From Jaltomata sinuosa (taxonomy: Eukaryota; Streptophyta; Magnoliopsida; Solanales; Solanaceae), in the NCBI GenBank assembly GCA_003996215.1, contig QJPP01001939.1:124001-188000 (forward strand): a stretch of 64,000 bases of DNA, read 5' to 3'. The notes under the pieces were generated by a model. The model was not told where the DNA came from. It searched no databases and saw only the letters and a program-made list of their open reading frames with translations. How positions within the stretch are numbered: the stretch's first letter is position 1; the number at the start of each line of letters is the position of its first letter. Positions 58,599-64,000 of the stretch are shown here, in pieces. The position numbers and the translations under genes were made by a program.

Positions 58599-60010
58599 TG
58601 GGGAGGGGGTGTCTAGCCTTCTTGGCTCATCTCCGTGATGATAGCGTGGAGTCCCCGTCTATTGAGTCAGTTTTGATGGCTTCTGAATTTTTAGAGGTAT
58701 TTCCAGCGTACCTGCCTTGTATCCCTTCGGACAGGGACAGAGATTTTTGTATTGATTTGGAGCCAGGCACTCGTCCTATTTCCATTCCTCCATATCGTAT
58801 GGCTCCGGCAGAGTTAAGGGAACTTAAGACTCAGCTGCAGGAACTCCTAGATAAGGGATTTATACATCCCAGTGCTTCGCCTTGGGGTGATCTGGTTTTA
58901 TTCGTAAAGAAGAAGGAAGGTAGTATGCGGATGTGCATAGACAATAGGCAATTGAACAAGGTGACCATCCGAAATAAGTACCCCTACCCCGTATAGATGA
59001 TTTGTTTGACCAGCTTTAGGGTGCATCGGTATTTTCGAAAATTGACTTGAGATCGGGGTACCATCAGTTAAAGATTAGGCCTGAGGACTTTCCAAAAACT
59101 ATTTTTTGGACTCGGTATGGGCATTACGAGTTTCTAGTAATGTCGTTTGGTTTGACCAATATGCCGGCAGCATTCATGAGTTTGATGAATGGGGTATTCG
59201 AGTCGTATTTGGATTCCTTCCTGATTGTGATTATATTTATCGATGATATTTTGATCTACTCTAAGAGTAGGAAGGAACATGCTAGTCATCTCTATATTGT
59301 GTTGGATATCTTGAGACGCCAGAAGCTATATGCGAAGTTTACTAAGTGTGAGTTTTGATTGACTTCAGTGGCATTTTTGGGGCATGTAGTGTCAGAACAG
59401 GGGGTGATGGTGGATCCCTAGAAAATTGATGCAGTCAAGAGTTAGGCCCGGCCTAGCTCTGTGACTGAGGTGAGGAGTTTTGTTGGCCTCGCAGGGTACT
59501 ACCAGAGGTTTGCTTAGAATTTTGCTTCGATTTCTACTCACCTGACCAGGCTGACACATAAATATATACCGTTCGTGTGGTCCAACAAGTGTGAGGAGAG
59601 CTTTCAAAAGCTCAAGACACTTTTGACTACGGCTCCTATATTGTCCTTGCCGGTTGAAGGTAAAGACTTTATATTTACTGTAATGCTTCACATTCTGGTT
59701 TGGGTGTTGTGTTAATGCAGGATAAGAATGTGATAGCCTATGCATCCAGGCAGTTGAAGGTGCATGAGAGGAATTACCCGACTCACGACTTAGAGTTGGT
59801 AGCGGTGGTTTTTGCACTAAAGATTTAGAGACACTATCTTTATGGTGTCAGGTGTGAACTGTTCACTGATCATCGCAGTATGTAGTATGTGTTCACTCAG
59901 AAGGATTTGAATTTGAGGAAGAGGAGGTGGATGGAGTTATTGAAGGACTATGATGTGACTATTCAATACCATCCGGGTAAGGCTAATGTGGTGGCAAATG
60001 CATTAAGCCG
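58598..60010 (+). pseudogene. E6 reverse transcriptase and RNase H (family B)
   Basis: RT: FVKKKEGSMRMCID, RSGYHQLKIRPEDFPKTIF, MSFGLTNMPAAFMSLM and IIFIDDILIYSKS. Two extra residues precede the catalytic segment (LIVIIFIDD against VIVFIDD in E5). A frameshift lies near 58985, a TGA after KCEF (59356), and stops near 59420, 59443 and 59516. RNase H is in pieces (HDLELVAVVFALKI, then stop). Confidence 0.85.
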
Positions 60011-60828
60011 GAAAATAGTTAGCATGGGTAGCTTGGATTATTTGGGGGTGTCCAAACGACCACTAGCTAAGGAAATTTGGGTTTGGAGGCCAAGTTCATG
60101 CACTTGGGTGTTTCAGATCAGGGTGGGTTGTTGGCCAGTATTGAGATCAAAGCCACTTTCATAGAGGAAATAAAGGCCAAATAGTTTCAGGATCCGAAAC
60201 TGAGTAAGCTTCGAGGTGAGGTAATATCCGAGGAATCTAGGGATGTCACGTTAGACTCTGGTGGAGTACTAAATTTCAGAGAGAGGATTTGTGTTCCTCG
60301 GGTTGATGATATAATTCAGAAAATCTTGGCGGAAGCCCATGGTTAGCGGTACTCAATTAATCCAGGTGTGACCAAAATGTACAGGAACTTAAGGCAGCGT
60401 TATTGGTGGCCCGAGATGAAAGGGGACATAGTTGATTTTGTGTCCAAGTGTCAGAACTTCCAGCAGGTAAAGTATGAACATTAAAGACCTGCAGGACTAC
60501 TTCAGAGAATGCCTATTCCAGAGTGGAAGTGGGAAAGGATAGCCATGGATTTCGTGGTGGGTCTTCCCAAGACACTGGGGAAGTATGACTCAATTTGGGT
60601 CATTGTTGACAGGCTGAGCAAGTCTTCTCATTTCATTCCATTCAGGGTAGCTTACAATTCGCAGCAATTGGCTAAGATCTACGTGAAGGAGATTATGAGA
60701 TTGCATGGGGTGCCACTGTCCATCATTTCAGACAGGGGTACGCAGTTTACTTCCAAGTTCTGGGCAAGCTACATGAAGAGTTGGGTACACAACTCACTTT
60801 TAGGACAGCCTTCCATCCTCAGACTGAG
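60011..60828 (+). pseudogene. E6 integrase, truncated in the core (family B)
   Basis: The H2C2 region is decayed (60340-60480, with QNFQQVKYEH replacing QNCQQ). The core is well kept: MDFVVGLPKTLGKYDSIWVI, IISDRGTQFTSKF, then a one-base frameshift and AFHPQT in the shifted frame. The sequence stops at CAGACTGAGAG (60828) and continues in LTR. The catalytic Glu, C-terminal region and chromodomain are absent. Confidence 0.87.
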
Positions 60829-62733
60829 AGGTTTTATAACTTTATGTCCCTTGTCAACCACTATAGTGGTTGACACTTCGCCGTAGCAGCCTCCACCGTA
60901 GTGGAAAAATTACTGCTACAGCGGAGGTCAATGTTGGTCAGCCTCCGCCATAGCGGGCGACTCCTCTACAGTAGAACCACTATAGCAGAGCAAACCGCTA
61001 TAGCGGGCTTGACGGGAATTAAAGCTGAAACATTCCCCAAAACATTCAATTTTCACAATTTCATTTTGGGAGAAAGGCAAGGCGATTCCAGGCATTTTTC
61101 CTCCATTTTTTTCTTCCCTAAGGTAAGGTTTCTACTCCCCAGTCTTCGTAATACTTTTCCTATGCGGTAGAATTGCTAGGAGGGAACTTGGGGGAAGGTT
61201 GGAATAACCTAGGAATGGTAGAATCTGGGGAAGAAGGGGGGTTCTAGACTTAAATGTTCTTGGGTGTTGTTAAAAGTAAGATATTATGATCATAGGTTGT
61301 TAAATTCCCTATTTTTATCCGTAAAAAATGATAGAACTAGGGAAATTAACGATGGAAAGCCCGGGAAAAGGGTGGGATGATCATGGGTGGCCTGGGGTTT
61401 TGGGATTTGCTGTAATCCTAGTAATGTGCAGGCCTTGTTTGTTAATTTCATGTACTTGTACGTTATTTTAGACCAAGAACGAGAAAGGAATCCGGAACAC
61501 GAGAAAGCTCGGGTTGAATAGAGCTTGGATCATTCGAGGTAGGTGATGGCTTACGATTTCTGTTATTATTATTGTATGTGCTTGTACTCTTATCTAAGTG
61601 GTTGTATGAATTGCATTACTTAGGAGATTGTGTAGAATGTCTAAGGGTCCTGCATTACAGTCTGTGAGTTAAACAGTGTGTACTGGTTGGTTTACAGGTT
61701 GTGTGTTCATATATTGACTGTGGATTAATGATATTTGGTTGGCACGGGTATCATGCCTAGTACAGGTATACTAACGGTTGACACGGGTACTATGCCAGGT
61801 ATGGGTATAACAAACGGTTGGCACAGGTACCACGCCTGGTATGAATTACTAACGGTTGGCTCGGGTACCACGCCTAGTACAGGTTTATTTTCTGTATCAT
61901 TGCATTGTTATTGATTTCATTGCATTGACTGATATTGGTTCCGTGAGTGAATCGGGTTGTTTGTTGAATTGTGATATTGACTGGTGGTCCTTGAGTGACC
62001 GGGAATTCTATTATGTCTATCAAATTGTTCTTAGTTTAGGCCGGGTTATCTGTTAACACTTAGGTGTTTTCTAGAGGCGATCCCAGGGTGGGTCTGGGCT
62101 AGGCAGAGAGGATGGTTATGTGTATCTGACTGTTGCTTATGGTTATTTGGGGTGGATTTCATGCGGGAACAAGTTAGGCAGAGACTTGTAGTCTAAGGAA
62201 GCCTGTTAGTATTGTTGCATGTCTTCCATACATTTTACTTTATATTGTTTACTGCTTATACACTGTTTATTTGGAAATTGACTGATGATCCTACCAGTAC
62301 ACAGTGGTGGTGTACTGATACTGCACTTGCTTATCTTTCTTGTGAGTACAGGAAATCTTCCAGCGGCTGAGACGCGACCTCATCTATAGTACCAGCGTTC
62401 CAGACTTCAAGGGTGAGTTTTTCGATCAAGCTGCCTTGGATCTATATTTAGAGTTGTAGCACATTTGTTTAAGGCTTAAACTATTTCCTTCATGTTTTGG
62501 GGTTGCATCCCCGTACTCTAGACATTGGTAGATTATTTGGTACTGCGACTTTCAGGTTCTAGGGGATAATTTCCGCAGGTGAATGTTAATGAAGTATTTT
62601 TCCTAAATTATTGAATGCTTATTTACTTTCCGCACTTGATTTTGAGCTGTTAGAACGGTTAAGTTCGGGGCAGTGATGGTTCTCTCACCCGGGGATTGGG
62701 TGAGTGCCACTCACGGCGGTCTGGGTCGTGACA
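60829..62733 (+). repeat. E6 3' LTR, lacking its first ~325 bp
   Basis: Matches 54563-56476 of the 5' LTR and ends GGTCTGGGTCGTGACA. The palindromic array lies at about 60850-61010 and the tandem repeat at 61737-61885. The exact duplication AAAAC follows at 62734-62738. The nominal ORF 60901-61170 is a chance frame. Confidence 0.92.
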
Positions 62734-63527
62734 AAAACCAACAATAGTAGGCCTAAAGCCAAGAATTAGTGTAAAACATGTGAAAGACCTCTTTATATGC
62801 ATGATAATGGCATGCTCAAACACAAGCAGTAGCTCAACAGCTCGTAATCAACCTATAAGCCATGCACAGGCTCCAATCGCTTTATAGTAAACATAACCAG
62901 CTCTATAATAACAGTATCGATGTTTGGGACTCACGCACATTCCCAAATAACCCACCATTTATGGTCCAGAGTCAAGAACAAGGACACACAAGACTGCAAG
63001 GGTGATACTATCAACTACCACGAATATTACAGTCAACGGAGCAAAAATAAGATGAACGTGGAGAAACGAACAAGGTCTGGGGTACCAAGCTAATAAACTC
63101 AACCCAAGGATGCTAATTAGTACAATTATATCTTATATATGTGAAGTCTAAAAGAGTTAAATTGTAACCTACCTGTCGTCCGACGACAAGCTGCTAGAAC
63201 GATGATGTCCAAGCCCGAATCGCTTTGAGAAGCTCCGAAATGAAATCAAACTCAAATTTGGGCTTGAATAACTTAACGTAGATAATCGATTTTCTTTCGA
63301 TGATCAACTATTGCGTCAAAATAATTTTCCCTCAAAAATCTTCACTAGCGCGTATAGAATTAACGTGCACAAAATTTGATGAATGAAAATTATGTTAAAA
63401 GAAGTGATATGTATATAGGCAGCAATTTAAATATTGTCAACTGTAGAAGAGATAATAAATGCCTTTAGGTTGAAATCATTTAATTGAATGAAAAAACACT
63501 TGGCAATTACTAAGGGTTGATGTACTA

Positions 63528-63550
63528 CCTCACTCCCACGTGGGGTGAGG
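63528..63550 (-). promoter_or_regulatory. G-box inside a long palindrome in the E4 LTR
   Basis: CCTCAC-T-CCCACGTGGG-GTGAGG, a 22-base inverted repeat with a single bulged T and a CACGTG core at 63537-63542. In plants CACGTG binds bZIP and bHLH factors. In sense it lies just downstream of a TATA box. Confidence 0.6.
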
Positions 63551-63576
63551 TGTCAACACCATAATATTTGATTCTG

Positions 63577-63584
63577 TATTTATA
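63577..63584 (-). promoter_or_regulatory. TATA box in the E4 LTR
   Basis: In sense TATAAATA, about 375 bases into the LTR. It is a plausible core promoter with the G-box palindrome at the expected start region. Confidence 0.5.
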
Positions 63585-63958
63585 TGTACGGGTATTGTAT
63601 AGGTTCGTGGTAAAATATATATAACTTTTGAATATATTATAATTAATAGAAAATCATTTCAAATAAAACCTACTATATTGTAATAGTAATTTTCAACATA
63701 ACTAAGTTTACTATCTCCGTTAAAATATTAATAATTTATAAAACTCTTATAAAATAAATACATACACAAATATATCATAACAAAAGTATTTTTTTCATAA
63801 ATATTAAAATATTTTTAGAAAAATAAATCTTTTTACCAAATTCAAATTTTAAATCAAATATTTTCGAATAAGCGTGATGTTAATAAAATTCTCAAATTTA
63901 GGCTCGCAAGCCTTAGATACGGGATGGAAGACAACCTTAGAACACCTGGGGTGTTACA

Positions 63959-64000
63959 TTCTTCCCCCCCTTGGGATATTCATCCTCGAATGTGAAATAG
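63959..64000 (-). pseudogene. E4 pol, last codons and polypurine tract
   Basis: In sense the end of the window reads YFTFEDEYPKGGEECN and runs into the LTR. FEDE-PKGG is the C-terminal end of many plant chromovirus polyproteins. The purine run AAGGGGGGGGAAGAA beside the LTR is the polypurine tract. The rest of E4 lies right of the window. Confidence 0.7.

Larger units (their letters stand above)
62734..63958 (-). repeat. E4 3' LTR, piece 3, with a novel upstream part
   Basis: From 62739 to about 63252 it aligns with family A (GTCGTCCGACGACAAGCTGC, also in E1 and E3). From 63252 to 63958 it is unrelated to family A and AT-rich, ending GGGGTGTTACA. The three pieces of the E4 LTR total about 2.85 kb. 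In sense it runs TGTAACACCCC...GGGTCATGACA. Confidence 0.75.

Noticed and set aside
29145..63958. A single giant element or segmental inversion
   Set aside because: Target duplications and the resumption of interrupted LTRs at exact points show successive nested insertions instead.
1..64000. CRISPR arrays, bacterial operons, rRNA or tRNA genes
   Set aside because: The regular repeats are 39-bp LTR tandem repeats without unique spacers; no tRNA or rRNA sequence was recognised. tRNA-like matches are only the short primer-binding sites.

Overview
The window looks like plant nuclear heterochromatin from a dicot, most likely a nightshade (Solanaceae). The LTR sequences, the 'CAGTGGCGGACC'-like hAT ends and the chromovirus/Athila mix are of a type I associate with that family; this is recognition from memory, not a database result. 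Apart from a ~2.6 kb AT-rich left flank, nearly everything is nested, decayed Ty3/Gypsy LTR retrotransposons. I see no intact host gene, no rRNA, no tRNA gene and no CRISPR array. No long intact polyprotein frame survives; the longest clean frame is 471 codons.

Layout. (i) 1-2617: AT-rich host DNA with a TATA box and a 67-codon ORF resembling the C-terminal half of a type I (M-gamma, AGL80-like) MADS-box protein. The first 172 bases recur at 2446-2617, so this is unit 1 plus the start of unit 2 of a ~2445-bp tandem duplication, and the second unit is cut by the retrotransposon cluster. (ii) E1, minus strand, 2618-12038: a chromovirus of family A with a very long (~3.4 kb) 3' LTR containing a ~1.05 kb hAT-type element; its 5' end is lost. 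(iii) E2, minus, 12039-19837: a family B chromovirus with a complete 5' LTR and only 365 bp of its 3' LTR, inserted in the 3' LTR of E3. (iv) E3, minus, 19838-29144: a second family A element whose 5' LTR is interrupted by E4. (v) E4, minus, in three pieces (29145-29788, 53251-54238, 62734-64000): only its 3' LTR and the last codons of pol are in the window. (vi) E5, plus, 29789-53250: a family B element inserted in the E4 LTR. (vii) E7, minus, 31357-45704: an Athila-like element (1580-bp LTRs, an extra ORF after pol) inserted in the 5' LTR of E5. (viii) E6, plus, 54239-62733: a divergent family B element inserted in the E4 LTR, with an exact 5-bp target duplication.

The nesting E3 > E4 > E5 > E7 is four levels deep and gives a relative time order. 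Families A and B encode Gag, aspartic protease, reverse transcriptase/RNase H, integrase and a C-terminal chromodomain-like tail, and carry initiator-Met-tRNA-type primer sites. E7 has an Asp-tRNA-type primer site and an ORF in the env position.

Most unusual signals: (1) E7 carries three copies of a double-hairpin module; in each, a stop triplet sits in a conserved 12-nt loop, one copy contains the real pol stop codon, and one copy has a different but still self-complementary stem. (2) Families A, B and E7 each carry, within the LTR, an array of reiterated GC-rich near-palindromic words that differ between families; two independent deletion breakpoints in family B lie beside this array. (3) The E4 LTR shares its downstream ~2.1 kb with family A but has an unrelated upstream ~0.7 kb containing a TATA box and a G-box palindrome, which suggests modular promoter exchange.
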